Shown: one piece after another, positions 25,427-34,057 of the stretch
Layout of the letters: the number at the start of each line of letters is the position of its first letter
Numbering within the stretch: the stretch's first letter is position 1
Assembly (NCBI GenBank): GCA_913031655.1
Contig: CAJWFY010000001.1
Location: forward strand, 1-42,976
DNA length: 42,976 bases
Direction: 5' to 3'
Origin: an uncultured Flavobacteriaceae bacterium
GTDB lineage: Bacteria; Bacteroidota; Bacteroidia; Flavobacteriales; Flavobacteriaceae
Notes under the pieces: generated by a model
The model's input: only the letters and a program-made list of their open reading frames with translations
Told to the model about the DNA's origin: nothing
Database searches by the model: none
Translations under genes and position numbers: made by a program

Positions 25427-25984
25427 ATGATGAATACATTTGTTAGTTATAGTTTAAGAATTGCTTTTATTTTCTTTTTTTTATTTAATTATTCTCAGTC
25501 CATAAATTGGATGAGTTTGGAAAAAGCAATTGAATCTCAAAAAAATAATCCAAAAAATATTTTAGTAGATGTTTATACTAATTGGTGTGGTCCATGTAAA
25601 TTAATGGATAAAAATACTTTTCAAAACAAAGAGATTGCAAGATTTATAAATAACAATTATTATGCTGTTAAGTTTAACGGAGAGGGAAATGAGATTGTAA
25701 ACTTTATGGGTAGACAATTTGAAAACAAAGGTTACGATAAAAGTAAATCTCAAAGAAGAAATTCTTCTCATCAGTTCACTCAATTTTTAGGAGTAAATGC
25801 ATATCCGACCACCTTATTTTTTGATAAGAAAATGAATTTAATTACTCCTATAAGAGGATATTTAAGGCCAAAACAAATAGAGATTTATCTTGAACTATTC
25901 AAGGACGATTCTTACAAGAATGTTAAAACACAGAAAGATTTTGATACTTTTATTAAAAACTTTAAAAGCAAGCTTAATTCTTAG
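25427..25984 (+). CDS. secreted thioredoxin-like protein
   Basis: The protein is 185 residues with a signal peptide or anchor (RIAFIFFFLFNYSQS, residues 11-25). The thioredoxin fold has VDVYTNWCGPCKLMDKNTF with the active-site Cys54 and Cys57, and the cis-proline in AYPTTLFFD. An insertion of about 30 residues (ENKGYDKSKSQRRN and neighbours) lies between the second helix and the cis-Pro strand, as in DUF255/DsbD-gamma-like proteins. It probably works as a periplasmic thiol reductase or chaperone. There are two possible adjacent start codons (MM). Its TAG abuts the stop of hemD on the other strand. Confidence 0.83.
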   Translation: MMNTFVSYSLRIAFIFFFLFNYSQSINWMSLEKAIESQKNNPKNILVDVYTNWCGPCKLMDKNTFQNKEIARFINNNYYAVKFNGEGNEIVNFMGRQFENKGYDKSKSQRRNSSHQFTQFLGVNAYPTTLFFDKKMNLITPIRGYLRPKQIEIYLELFKDDSYKNVKTQKDFDTFIKNFKSKLNS

Positions 25985-26731
25985 CTATTTTTTATTAGCA
26001 TTTTCAATATAGAGATCTAGCGCTTTTGACATTGAAGGAACTTTTGGAGATGGCACAGAAATATCCACTCTTAATCCTGCTTTTTCCGCTGCTTTTACAG
26101 TGGAATTTCCATAAACTGCAATTCTAGTTCCATTTTGATTAAAATCAGGAAAATTTGAAAATAAAGATTCAATTCCAGATGGACTAAAAAACACTAAAAT
26201 GTCATATGATACATTTTTAAGCTTTGATAAATCACTGATTACAGTTTTGTAAAAAGTGCCTTGAATCCACTTGACTCCTAGCTCATCTAGTTTTTTTGGT
26301 ATTGCAGGAGACAACACGTCAGCAGAGGGAACTAAATAACTTTCTTCTTTATATTTAGAAATCTGAATTAATAAGTCATCAAAAGTTCTTCCTCCTATAT
26401 ATATTTTTCTCTTTCTATAAATCACATATTTTTGCAGATAAAAAGCTACAGCTTCAGACATACAAAAATACTTTAAAGCATTAGGGATTGGAAACCTCAT
26501 TTCTTCAGCTACTCTAAAAAAATGATCGACGGCATTTCTACTAGTTAAAATTATAGATGTAAATTTAGATAAATCAATTTTTTGATGTCTAACTTCTCTT
26601 GCAGTCATTCCTTCAACGTGTATAAAAGGAATAAAATCAATTTTAATCTTTCGTTTCTTTTTCAATTGTATATAAGGAGAATTCTCGACTGTAGGACTTG
26701 GTTGCGAAATTAGAATTGATTTAACTTTCAT
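25985..26731 (-). CDS. hemD: uroporphyrinogen-III synthase
   Basis: The protein is 248 residues and catalyses ring closure and D-ring inversion of hydroxymethylbilane to uroporphyrinogen III in haem synthesis. HemD sequences are weakly conserved. Features here are ILISQPSPTVENSPYIQL at the N-terminus, FTSIILTSRNAVDHFF (about 56-71, the T/S-x-N-A element), YLVPSADVLSPAIPKKL and ILVFFSPSGIESLF (SPSG). The ending AVYGNSTVKAAEKAGL-VDISVPSPKVPSMSKAL is the classic GxxTxxAxxxxG region. The gene overlaps the 3' end of the DUF4271 gene by 11 bases, a conserved flavobacterial pair. Confidence 0.88.
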   Translation of the reverse strand: MKVKSILISQPSPTVENSPYIQLKKKRKIKIDFIPFIHVEGMTAREVRHQKIDLSKFTSIILTSRNAVDHFFRVAEEMRFPIPNALKYFCMSEAVAFYLQKYVIYRKRKIYIGGRTFDDLLIQISKYKEESYLVPSADVLSPAIPKKLDELGVKWIQGTFYKTVISDLSKLKNVSYDILVFFSPSGIESLFSNFPDFNQNGTRIAVYGNSTVKAAEKAGLRVDISVPSPKVPSMSKALDLYIENANKK

Positions 26732-27401
26732 AGTTTTCTAAAGTTTTTAAGACTGATACTAATGGTAGTAACGGTGCTATTTCGAACGTGCAAATATACA
26801 AAATAAAATAGATACGATTCTTGAATGTTTTTGGTGAATATTTTTTTAAGAGGAAAGAGTAAAAAAATAAAAAAAAGATGGACAACAATACTAAACTTAA
26901 AATTGTGATTAAAAAAGATGGAATAGGCTTAAAAATCAGTATTAAAAAACAGAAGTAAAAGTGTACGGAAAGTAGATTTTTAAGTCCAACTCTATAAATA
27001 TTTATTTCATTTAAAACAGCTCTGTAATTGAGTATAATAGAGAATGTTTTTTCAATCAAAAATTTAAAAATAATATAACTACTAATTAATATACAAACAT
27101 TCAAAAATAAATGATGATTAATGGGTTCAGAAAATGTGTTTTTTTGCGAAATAAATAAAGAAATGAAAATTGAAAACAAAGCAACTCTTAGAGTAAAGAA
27201 TAAACCATTTGTAAAATTGAATATCTTAATAGTGTTGCCATGTTTGTAAATAAAATATCTGTGAATATTCCAAAATTTTATTAAATATTGGAATTTCTCC
27301 CCAGTTACGAATCTTGCAGCAATAATTAATAAAGTACAGATAATTATAACAAACTTAACCCAGTCTTCAGTTAAAACTGACTTCAAAATCACTTCATTCA
27401 T
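26721..27401 (-). CDS. DUF4271 integral membrane protein
   Basis: The protein is 226 residues with about five or six hydrophobic segments (for example residues 13-30, 66-84, 97-113, 146-178 and 200-220). The size, the topology and the motif VTGEKFQYLIKFWNIHRYF are typical of DUF4271 proteins, which precede hemD in flavobacteria. No catalytic motif is evident and the function is unknown. The start overlaps nothing. The next gene is divergent, with its promoter box about 65 bases away. Confidence 0.82.
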   Translation of the reverse strand: MNEVILKSVLTEDWVKFVIIICTLLIIAARFVTGEKFQYLIKFWNIHRYFIYKHGNTIKIFNFTNGLFFTLRVALFSIFISLFISQKNTFSEPINHHLFLNVCILISSYIIFKFLIEKTFSIILNYRAVLNEINIYRVGLKNLLSVHFYFCFLILIFKPIPSFLITILSLVLLSIFFLFFYSFLLKKYSPKTFKNRIYFILYICTFEIAPLLPLVSVLKTLENYES

Positions 27402-27464
27402 AATTTAAAATTACCATTATTTTAAATGATTAAATTGAAAAATTATTTTTATAACTTAAATCTG

Positions 27465-27472
27465 TATTTTTG
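27465..27472 (+). promoter_or_regulatory. -7 promoter box of the glycosyltransferase-pyrC unit
   Basis: TATTTTTG matches TAnnTTTG exactly and lies 16 bases before the ATG at 27489. It falls inside the upstream extension of the open frame (from 27426). This argues that translation starts at 27489, not earlier. Confidence 0.5.
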
Positions 27473-27488
27473 TACAAATTATTTTAAA

Positions 27489-28220
27489 ATGTCTAAAGCA
27501 CTTGTGATTATTCCGACTTATAACGAGCTGGATAATATTTCAATAGTTTTAGATGAAGTTTTGACACTTTCTTACTCTTTTGATATTTTGGTTGTTGACG
27601 ACAACTCACCTGATGGAACCAGTGATATTGTAAATCAGTATATTAATAAATTTAAAGAACGTGTGTTTCTTCTTTCTAGAAAATCAAAGGAAGGTCTTGG
27701 AAAAGCTTACACAGAAGGATTTTTGTGGGCCTTAGAGAATAATTATAATTATATTTTTGAAATGGACGCAGACTTATCTCATAATCCAAAAGATTTAGAG
27801 AGGATGCATCAAGCTCTTGAAAAATCTAATTGTGATGTAGTTGTAGGTTCTAGATATGTTAATGGAGTAAATGTTGTTAACTGGCCTTTAAGCAGAATAA
27901 TTCTATCATATTTTGCCTCAATATATTCTAGAGTCATTACTGGACTTCCGGTTAAAGATGCTACATCAGGATTTGTAGGTTATAAAAATATAGTTTTAAG
28001 AACAATTAATTTAAAAACTTTACTTTTTAATGGTTATGCTTTTCAAATAGAATTAAAATTTAAAGCGTTTAAAAATGGATTCAAAATTTTAGAAATACCT
28101 ATAATTTTTAAAGATAGAGAACGTGGAGATTCTAAAATGAATGGGGATATAATTTATGAAGCAGTTTTTGGTTTAATAAGAATGAAATTTTACAGTTTTT
28201 TTTATAATATCAATAAATAA
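27489..28220 (+). CDS. polyprenol monophosphomannose synthase (DPM1-like GT2)
   Basis: The protein is 243 residues from the chosen ATG. It is a family 2 glycosyltransferase. ALVIIPTYNELDNISIVLDEVL opens the fold, VVDDNSPDGTSDIV binds nucleotide, EMDADLSHNPKDL contains the DxD metal site, and VVGSRYVNG and KDATSGFVGY follow. No C-terminal membrane domain is present, so it is the soluble DPM1 type that loads mannose or another hexose onto polyprenyl phosphate. The product would serve glycosylation in the envelope. The start is set by the family N-terminus and the promoter box just upstream. Only 3 bases separate it from dihydroorotase. Confidence 0.88.
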   Translation: MSKALVIIPTYNELDNISIVLDEVLTLSYSFDILVVDDNSPDGTSDIVNQYINKFKERVFLLSRKSKEGLGKAYTEGFLWALENNYNYIFEMDADLSHNPKDLERMHQALEKSNCDVVVGSRYVNGVNVVNWPLSRIILSYFASIYSRVITGLPVKDATSGFVGYKNIVLRTINLKTLLFNGYAFQIELKFKAFKNGFKILEIPIIFKDRERGDSKMNGDIIYEAVFGLIRMKFYSFFYNINK

Positions 28221-28223
28221 TTT

Positions 28224-29561
28224 ATGACAAAAATTTTAATTAAAAATGCTAAAATTATTAATGAAGAAAAGATTTTTGAATCTGATCTTTTAATTAAAAA
28301 TGATATAATTTTTAAGATATCGAAAAATATAAAAAATGCTCCAGACTTTAAAGTTATTGATGCCAAAGGCAAATTTTTAATCCCAGGCGTAATAGATGAC
28401 CAGGTACATTTTAGAGAACCTGGATTAACACACAAAGCAACAATAAACTCAGAATCTAAAGCTGCTGTTTCAGGTGGAATAACCTCTTTTATAGAAATGC
28501 CTAATACAATTCCGCAAACAACAACTTTACTAGAACTAAACAATAAATTTAAAATAGCTGAAAAAAATTCTTATGCCAATTATTCTTTTATGTTTGGTGG
28601 TACAAACAATAATCTAGATGAGATAAAGAAAATTGATTCTAAAAAAGTAGCTGGTTTAAAATTATTTTTAGGCTCATCAACAGGAAATATGTTAGTTGAT
28701 GATGAAGCTGTCTTGAAAAATATTTTTTTAAATACAAATTTATTAATTTCTGTTCATAGTGAAGATGAAAAAATTATAAATGAAAACATTAATAAATATA
28801 AATCTAAATATGGATCGAATATCCCATTTGAACTGCACCCAATTATAAGATCCGAAGAGGCGTGCTTAAAGTCTACTAAAAGAATTATAAAACTAGCTAA
28901 AGAAACAGGAGCTAGATTACATGTTTTTCATTTATCTACAGGAAGTGAATCCTTACTTTTTGAAAATAACATTCCTTTAAAAGAAAAAAAAATAACATCT
29001 GAAGTCTGTGTACACCATTTATGGTTTTCTGATGAAGATTATAAAGAAAAACAATCTTATATAAAATGGAATCCAGCAATTAAAACAAAAGAAGATAGAG
29101 ATGCTTTGTGGGAAGGATTAAACAATGATAGAATTGATATAATAGCTAGTGATCATGCACCTCATACAATAAAAGAAAAGTCAAATAGTTATTTAGAATG
29201 TCCATCCGGTGGCCCTTTAGTTCAGCATGCCTTAGTATCTATGATTGAACATCATTTAAATAACAAGATTTCATTAGAAAAAATTGTGACTAAAATGTGT
29301 CACAATCCAGCCGATCTTTTTCAAATTTCCGATCGCGGTTTTATTAGAGAAGGTTATTATGCTGATTTAGTTTTAATAGATTTGGATAAGCCATGGAAAG
29401 TCAATAAAAATAATATTTTATATAAATGTAATTGGTCACCTTTTGAAGGAATTGAGTTCAAGTCCAAGGTTTATCAAACTTTTGTGAATGGAAAATTAGT
29501 TTATAATGACGGAGTGTTTGATGAAAAATTATACGGAAAACAGTTAACTTTTGATAGATGA
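28224..29561 (+). CDS. pyrC: dihydroorotase
   Basis: The protein is 445 residues, an amidohydrolase-fold dihydroorotase of the long class I type (pyrimidine synthesis). The metal motif is DDQVHFREPG (His62, Arg64). GLKLFLGSSTGNM carries the probable carboxylated Lys146. HSEDE, HVFHLST and ASDHAPHT follow in order. GFIREGYYADLVLIDLDKPW is the C-terminal amidohydrolase signature. The gene sits between a polyprenol mannosyltransferase and a DUF4296 lipoprotein gene, an arrangement usual in flavobacteria. The stop overlaps the next start by 4 bases (ATGA). Confidence 0.94.
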   Translation: MTKILIKNAKIINEEKIFESDLLIKNDIIFKISKNIKNAPDFKVIDAKGKFLIPGVIDDQVHFREPGLTHKATINSESKAAVSGGITSFIEMPNTIPQTTTLLELNNKFKIAEKNSYANYSFMFGGTNNNLDEIKKIDSKKVAGLKLFLGSSTGNMLVDDEAVLKNIFLNTNLLISVHSEDEKIINENINKYKSKYGSNIPFELHPIIRSEEACLKSTKRIIKLAKETGARLHVFHLSTGSESLLFENNIPLKEKKITSEVCVHHLWFSDEDYKEKQSYIKWNPAIKTKEDRDALWEGLNNDRIDIIASDHAPHTIKEKSNSYLECPSGGPLVQHALVSMIEHHLNNKISLEKIVTKMCHNPADLFQISDRGFIREGYYADLVLIDLDKPWKVNKNNILYKCNWSPFEGIEFKSKVYQTFVNGKLVYNDGVFDEKLYGKQLTFDR

Positions 29562-29932
29562 ATAAAATAACTTACTTACTAATTTTAGGTTTATTGATTG
29601 CTTGTTCTAACAATGATAATTCTAAGCCTACTGATTTAATGAGTGAAGATGAAATGATAAATTTTTTATTTGACATCAATATTATTAACTCAAGCAGAGC
29701 TTATAATAACAGATCTGATTTAAATTATTATAATATTAATGATTCATTTCTTTTTGACAAACACGAGATTGATAGCTTGAAGTTTACTAACAGTAATTTA
29801 TATTACGCATCAAACCCAAAACAGTATTTAAAAATATATGCAAAATTAGAACACAGACTTAAGCAATTGAAAGATTCATTGACAAATGAACTGGATATCT
29901 TAACAATAAAAAGAAGGGACTCATTAAAATAA
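29558..29932 (+). CDS. DUF4296 lipoprotein
   Basis: The protein is 124 residues. MNKITYLLILGLLIACSNN has a good lipobox (LIAC, Cys16). The remainder matches DUF4296: LMSEDEMINFLFDINIINS, FLFDKHEIDSLKFTNSNLYYASNPKQYLKIYAKLE, then a charged helical tail. The function is unknown. It is probably an outer-membrane-associated lipoprotein, and it is translationally coupled to dihydroorotase. Its TAA directly abuts the stop of the epimerase gene on the opposite strand (TAATTA). Confidence 0.88.
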   Translation: MNKITYLLILGLLIACSNNDNSKPTDLMSEDEMINFLFDINIINSSRAYNNRSDLNYYNINDSFLFDKHEIDSLKFTNSNLYYASNPKQYLKIYAKLEHRLKQLKDSLTNELDILTIKRRDSLK

Positions 29933-30925
29933 TTACTTTTTAAAATTCAAACAAGTTTCTTCAATTGATTTTTTAATATTTTTAAAAGAGTAATCTAGTT
30001 CAGACTTTATTTTTTTGTTAGAATATTTGTTTATAGATTGGCTAGAATTTATACTGGCTAAGCTTAATTTCCTCCTTTTTTTATTAAACCAGCTATTTAA
30101 AATATCAAATATTAAGGCTAATCTCATTAAACTTTTACCCGCTTTTTTTATTGGTGGACTTAGTTTTAAATGAGAACAGACTTTGGTTATGAAATCTTTA
30201 TAAGACCAATTTTCAGCTACTAAAATAAATCGTTTTGAGAAAATACTCTTAGACATTAATTCATGCATTATTTCAACTACATCTTCTACACAAATAAATC
30301 CTGTTGAGCCAGCTGGGTAATATTTCATTCCTCTACTTATTTGAGTAATAAATGCACCACTTCCTCGTTTCCAAAATCCACTTCCTACAATCACACCAGG
30401 ATTTACAATAACCGCATTTAAACCCTCAGAAATCCCTCTCCAAACTTCCATTTCTGCATTGTATTTTGTTACAGAATAAGGGTTTGCAGTTTCTTCCCAC
30501 TTACAATCTTCATCAATAGCTTTAGTTTTGGTTTCTCCTATTGCAGCAATAGAGCTCACATAGCATAGTTTATCTATTTTATTATCTAAAGAGAAATTAA
30601 TGATGTTCGCTGTTCCTTCAACATTAATTTTTTTAAGAGAATTTAAATCTTTTGAATCGAAAGAAATAAATGCAGCACAATGGTAAACTTCAGTTACATT
30701 TTTAAAAGCATTAGAAAGACTTTCAATATCATTAATGTCTCCTTCAATCCAACTTATTTTTTTAAATAGTTCTTCATAATTTTCTGAATGATAAGAAAAT
30801 ACTTTTTTAACTACATCTATTTTACTATTTTTTCTGTGAAGAGCTTTTATTTTTACATTTTTTTTTGCTAATAAATATAATAAATGACACCCTACTAAGC
30901 CTGTTCCTCCTGTTACTAAAATCAT
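29933..30925 (-). CDS. NAD-dependent epimerase/dehydratase (extended SDR)
   Basis: The protein is 330 residues. ILVTGGTGLVGCHLLYLL is the TGxxGxxG nucleotide-binding motif (residues 5-12). VYHCAAFISFD, YVSSIAAIG and YSVTKYNAE (YxxxK catalytic pair) follow, then VIVNPGVIVGSGFW. The layout is that of extended short-chain dehydrogenases related to dihydroflavonol reductases and nucleoside-sugar epimerases. The substrate is unknown. The gene has this position in many flavobacteria, after DUF4296 and before tyrS, so it is probably a conserved core gene. Confidence 0.88.
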   Translation of the reverse strand: MILVTGGTGLVGCHLLYLLAKKNVKIKALHRKNSKIDVVKKVFSYHSENYEELFKKISWIEGDINDIESLSNAFKNVTEVYHCAAFISFDSKDLNSLKKINVEGTANIINFSLDNKIDKLCYVSSIAAIGETKTKAIDEDCKWEETANPYSVTKYNAEMEVWRGISEGLNAVIVNPGVIVGSGFWKRGSGAFITQISRGMKYYPAGSTGFICVEDVVEIMHELMSKSIFSKRFILVAENWSYKDFITKVCSHLKLSPPIKKAGKSLMRLALIFDILNSWFNKKRRKLSLASINSSQSINKYSNKKIKSELDYSFKNIKKSIEETCLNFKK

Positions 30926-30977
30926 ATGTCTAATTTACTATTTATTGTTTAACTTTTTTTCTTTAATATAAGAGATA

Positions 30978-30985
30978 TATATTTG
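30978..30985 (+). promoter_or_regulatory. -7 promoter box of tyrS
   Basis: TATATTTG is an exact TAnnTTTG match, 14 bases before the GTG start at 31000. It supports that GTG as the true start of tyrS. Confidence 0.5.
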
Positions 30986-30999
30986 TAAAAATTTAAATC

Positions 31000-32292
31000 G
31001 TGAGAACAAACTTTGTAAAAGAATTAAGATGGAGAGGGATGCTTCAAGATATCGTTCCAGGCTGTGAAGAAAAATTACTAGAAAAATCTTGTAATGGATA
31101 TATAGGATTTGATCCTACAGCTGATTCTTTACACATTGGAAGTTTAGTTCAAATATTAATATTAATGCACTTTCAAAAACATGGACATACACCAATTGTA
31201 TTAATAGGGGGAGCCACCGGAATGATTGGAGATCCTTCTGGTAAATCTTCTGAAAGAAATTTATTAAGCAAAGCGGATTTAGATAAGAATATTAGAGGAA
31301 TTCAAGCTCAACTTTCAAAATTTTTAAAATTTAATTCAAAAAACGAAAATACAGCTATCATATGCAATAATAATGATTGGTTTAAAAATATTAACCTCAT
31401 AGATTTTATTAGAGATGCTGGGAAGCATTTAACAGTAAATTATATGATTGCTAAAGATTCAGTAAAAAAAAGATTGTCAAGTGATTCGAAAGAAGGCATG
31501 TCATTTACTGAATTCACGTACCAACTTATTCAAGCCTATGATTTCTATCATTTATTTACTGAAAAAAAATGTAATATTCAAATGGGTGGAAGTGATCAGT
31601 GGGGTAATATTACAAGCGGATCTGAACTGATTAGAAAAAAAACAGGTAATAAAGTCTATGCTTTAACTTGTCCTTTAATAACAAAAGCAGACGGAACTAA
31701 ATTTGGAAAAACAGAAGATGGTAATGTTTGGTTGGACAGAAAAAAAACTTCTCCTTATAAATTTTATCAATATTGGCTTAATATTTCTGATGAAGATGCG
31801 ATTAGGTATGTTAAAATTTTCACTTTTTATAAAGAAGAAGAAATAAATGAATTTATTAAAACACATAAAGAAGCTCCTCACTTAAGAACTTTACAAAAGG
31901 TTATTGCAAATTACCTTACAGAATTAGTTCATTCAAAAGAAGATTTAGAAAAATCAATATTAGCTTCAAATATTTTGTTTGGCAAATCTACGTCAGAAGA
32001 TTTAAGTCAATTAGATGAAGAAACGTTTTTAGATGTATTTGAGGGTGTTCCTAATGCTAACTTACAGCTTGACTATTTAAACGGTAATCCATCTGTTCAT
32101 GAATTACTTTTAGAAGCAGGATTTCTTTCGTCAAAATCAGAAATAAATAGGGCTATTAAAGAAAACTCTATTTCAGTTAATAAAGAAAAGATTGATAGTA
32201 CTTATATTTTTTCAAAAAATAATTTGGTTTGTGATAAATATTTTTTGGCACAAAGAGGAAAGAAAAATTATTTTTTAATATCATTTAGTTAA
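31000..32292 (+). CDS. tyrS: tyrosyl-tRNA synthetase
   Basis: The protein is 430 residues, a class I synthetase of the bacterial TyrRS type. The HIGH-like motif is DSLHIGSL (42-49), and GGATGMIGDPSGKS follows. QMGGSDQWGNI binds tyrosine. The KMSKS-like loop is KADGTKFGKTEDG (229-241, KFGKT). A C-terminal S4-like RNA-binding domain occupies about 360-430 (HELLLEAGFLSSKSEINRAIKENSISVN). The start codon is GTG, supported by the family N-terminus (NFVKELRWRGMLQDIVPG) and by the promoter box. The 3' end overlaps the convergent LuxE-like gene by 8 bases. Confidence 0.95.
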   Translation: MRTNFVKELRWRGMLQDIVPGCEEKLLEKSCNGYIGFDPTADSLHIGSLVQILILMHFQKHGHTPIVLIGGATGMIGDPSGKSSERNLLSKADLDKNIRGIQAQLSKFLKFNSKNENTAIICNNNDWFKNINLIDFIRDAGKHLTVNYMIAKDSVKKRLSSDSKEGMSFTEFTYQLIQAYDFYHLFTEKKCNIQMGGSDQWGNITSGSELIRKKTGNKVYALTCPLITKADGTKFGKTEDGNVWLDRKKTSPYKFYQYWLNISDEDAIRYVKIFTFYKEEEINEFIKTHKEAPHLRTLQKVIANYLTELVHSKEDLEKSILASNILFGKSTSEDLSQLDEETFLDVFEGVPNANLQLDYLNGNPSVHELLLEAGFLSSKSEINRAIKENSISVNKEKIDSTYIFSKNNLVCDKYFLAQRGKKNYFLISFS

Positions 32293-33247
32293 ACATAAGA
32301 TTACATCCCCTTATGTCAGACTCACTTAATCTTCCACTGATTTTGTAACCTGAATCATCAAAAACCTCCCCTATATCGTCTGAAGCAATAAAAGCACAGG
32401 AATTAATATTAGCCAGGTCTATAAAGTTAATTGCTCCTTTTCCGCTATATGAAACTGAAAAAGGATTATTAACATCTCTAACTAATGTTTTCATCCAAGG
32501 TGGGTTTTTAAAAACCCCCTGTTTTAATGAGTAAGCTTGAGAAAATAATTCAGTCATACCGTATTCAGAGTGGATATTTTTGACATTGAAACCTTTTGAT
32601 AATTTATTGTGTAATTCTTCTCTTGTTATTTCTTTTCTTCTTCCTTTCATCCCTCCAGTTTCTATAATATTAAATCCACTTAGATCCAGAGCGAAATTTT
32701 CAATAAAATCTATTAAAGCATAACTTACACCAAATAAAACCGTTTTCTTTTTTTCTTTTTTTAGTTTAATTAATGTGCTATAAAGTTTTTTATAATCCTT
32801 CAAATAAAATTCACTTTCCTCATGTTTCGAATGCTTTATAAAATCATTAATCATAAATACTAAAGAAGAATTTTTTTGTTCTAAATATGAGGGTAAAAGT
32901 CCTAAAAAAACAAAATCTTGAACTGGCCCATAAAAAAACTCAAAACAATTTCTGAAACTTTTTTTGTATAAATCAATATCACTGACATAGTTAGTGCTTC
33001 GTCTTCCAGTGGTTCCGCTACTTTTAAACAAGTGAGTAATCCGTTTATTATTTGAAACGATTTTATGTGTTTTAAAAAATTGAATAGGAATAAAAGGTAT
33101 TTGGTTTAGCTCTTTTATTTGATTTGGTTGTATTTTCAATAACTTACAATACCTATTGTATGTAGAATTGTAGTTAAACTGTTTGTTAAATAAAGCAAGA
33201 GCTTTATTTTTAAAATCTAATTGTGAGGAAATTTTCAGTGAATCCAA
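32285..33247 (-). CDS. LuxE/PaaK-like acyl-activating enzyme
   Basis: The protein is 320 residues. It belongs to the adenylate-forming superfamily branch of LuxE acyl-protein synthetases. HLFKSSGTTGRRSTNYV (about residues 88-104) is the phosphate-binding loop, VFLGLLPSYLEQKNSSLVFMI and GGMKGRRKEITREEL follow, and HSEYGMTELFSQAY is the adenylate-binding block. Flavobacteria carry a conserved gene of this kind without other lux genes. Its acyl substrate and acceptor are unknown. It could activate a fatty or aromatic acid for envelope lipid or pigment synthesis. It converges on tyrS with an 8-base overlap. Confidence 0.83.
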   Translation of the reverse strand: MDSLKISSQLDFKNKALALFNKQFNYNSTYNRYCKLLKIQPNQIKELNQIPFIPIQFFKTHKIVSNNKRITHLFKSSGTTGRRSTNYVSDIDLYKKSFRNCFEFFYGPVQDFVFLGLLPSYLEQKNSSLVFMINDFIKHSKHEESEFYLKDYKKLYSTLIKLKKEKKKTVLFGVSYALIDFIENFALDLSGFNIIETGGMKGRRKEITREELHNKLSKGFNVKNIHSEYGMTELFSQAYSLKQGVFKNPPWMKTLVRDVNNPFSVSYSGKGAINFIDLANINSCAFIASDDIGEVFDDSGYKISGRLSESDIRGCNLMFN

Positions 33248-33372
33248 TTTTTTATTTCAACTTTAAGTCTTGGGTTTTTATCTGTATAAAGTTAATATAA
33301 AATGCCATATTAAATTATAGTTAATTAAAACAAAAAGATTTAAAAAATATTATTTTTAATAAAAATTAAAAA

Positions 33373-34053
33373 ATGCAAAGAACCCCTAAGATTCTTATTG
33401 TTGATGACGATCCGGATATTATTGAGATCTTAAGGTACAACTTATCTTTAGCTGGTTATGAAGTTAAAAGTGCAAATAATGGAAAAGTAGCAATAAAAAA
33501 AGCTAAATCATTTATACCTGAAATAATTTTGCTTGATGTAATGATGCCTGTAATGGATGGCATTGAAGCCTGCTCTCAATTAAAAAAAATATCATCTTTA
33601 AGTAATACAATGATTATTTTTTTAAGCGCAAGAAATGAAGATTTTACTCAAATTTCAGCATTTGACAGTGGAGCTGATGATTATATTTCAAAGCCAGTAA
33701 AACCTAAGATTCTTTTAATGAAAATAAATTCTATTTTGAAAAGAATAAGATCAATTAAAGTAGAAAATAACGTTATTGATTTAGGAAAAATAATTATAAA
33801 CAGAAATACGTATTCAGTAATTAAGAACGAAATAGACTTAAGACTTCCTAGAAAAGAATTTGAATTACTTTTCTTGTTAGCATCCAAGCCAGGACATGTA
33901 TATACAAGAGATGAAATAATGGATAAAGTGTGGGGAGCACAAGTTATTGTTGGAGATAGAACTATTGACGTTCATATTAGAAAATTAAGAGAAAAATTCG
34001 GAGATTCGTATTTTAAAACTATAAAAGGAGTGGGCTATTCGTTTACCCAGTAA
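33373..34053 (+). CDS. PhoB/OmpR-family response regulator
   Basis: The protein is 226 residues. The receiver domain has ILIVDDDPDIIEIL (acidic pocket Asp11-13), the phosphoacceptor Asp55 in LLDVMMPVMDG, Ser85 and Lys107 in ISKPVKP. The winged-helix DNA-binding domain spans about 125-225 (LPRKEFELLFLLASKPGHVYTRDEI, VGDRTIDVHIRKLREKFG, FKTIKGVGYSF). It is followed after 4 bases by a histidine kinase gene, so the two form a two-component pair of PhoB/PhoR type. Target genes cannot be told from this window. Confidence 0.92.
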   Translation: MQRTPKILIVDDDPDIIEILRYNLSLAGYEVKSANNGKVAIKKAKSFIPEIILLDVMMPVMDGIEACSQLKKISSLSNTMIIFLSARNEDFTQISAFDSGADDYISKPVKPKILLMKINSILKRIRSIKVENNVIDLGKIIINRNTYSVIKNEIDLRLPRKEFELLFLLASKPGHVYTRDEIMDKVWGAQVIVGDRTIDVHIRKLREKFGDSYFKTIKGVGYSFTQ

Positions 34054-34057
34054 TGTT

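Noticed and set aside
27426..27488. Earlier in-frame ATG of the glycosyltransferase at 27426
   Set aside because: A TAnnTTTG promoter box lies at 27465-27472 inside this stretch, and the DPM1 family begins at the ATG at 27489.
33248..33372. Divergent gap between the LuxE-like and response regulator genes
   Set aside because: I looked for promoter boxes and inverted repeats and found only near matches such as TATTTTTA, not good enough to list.
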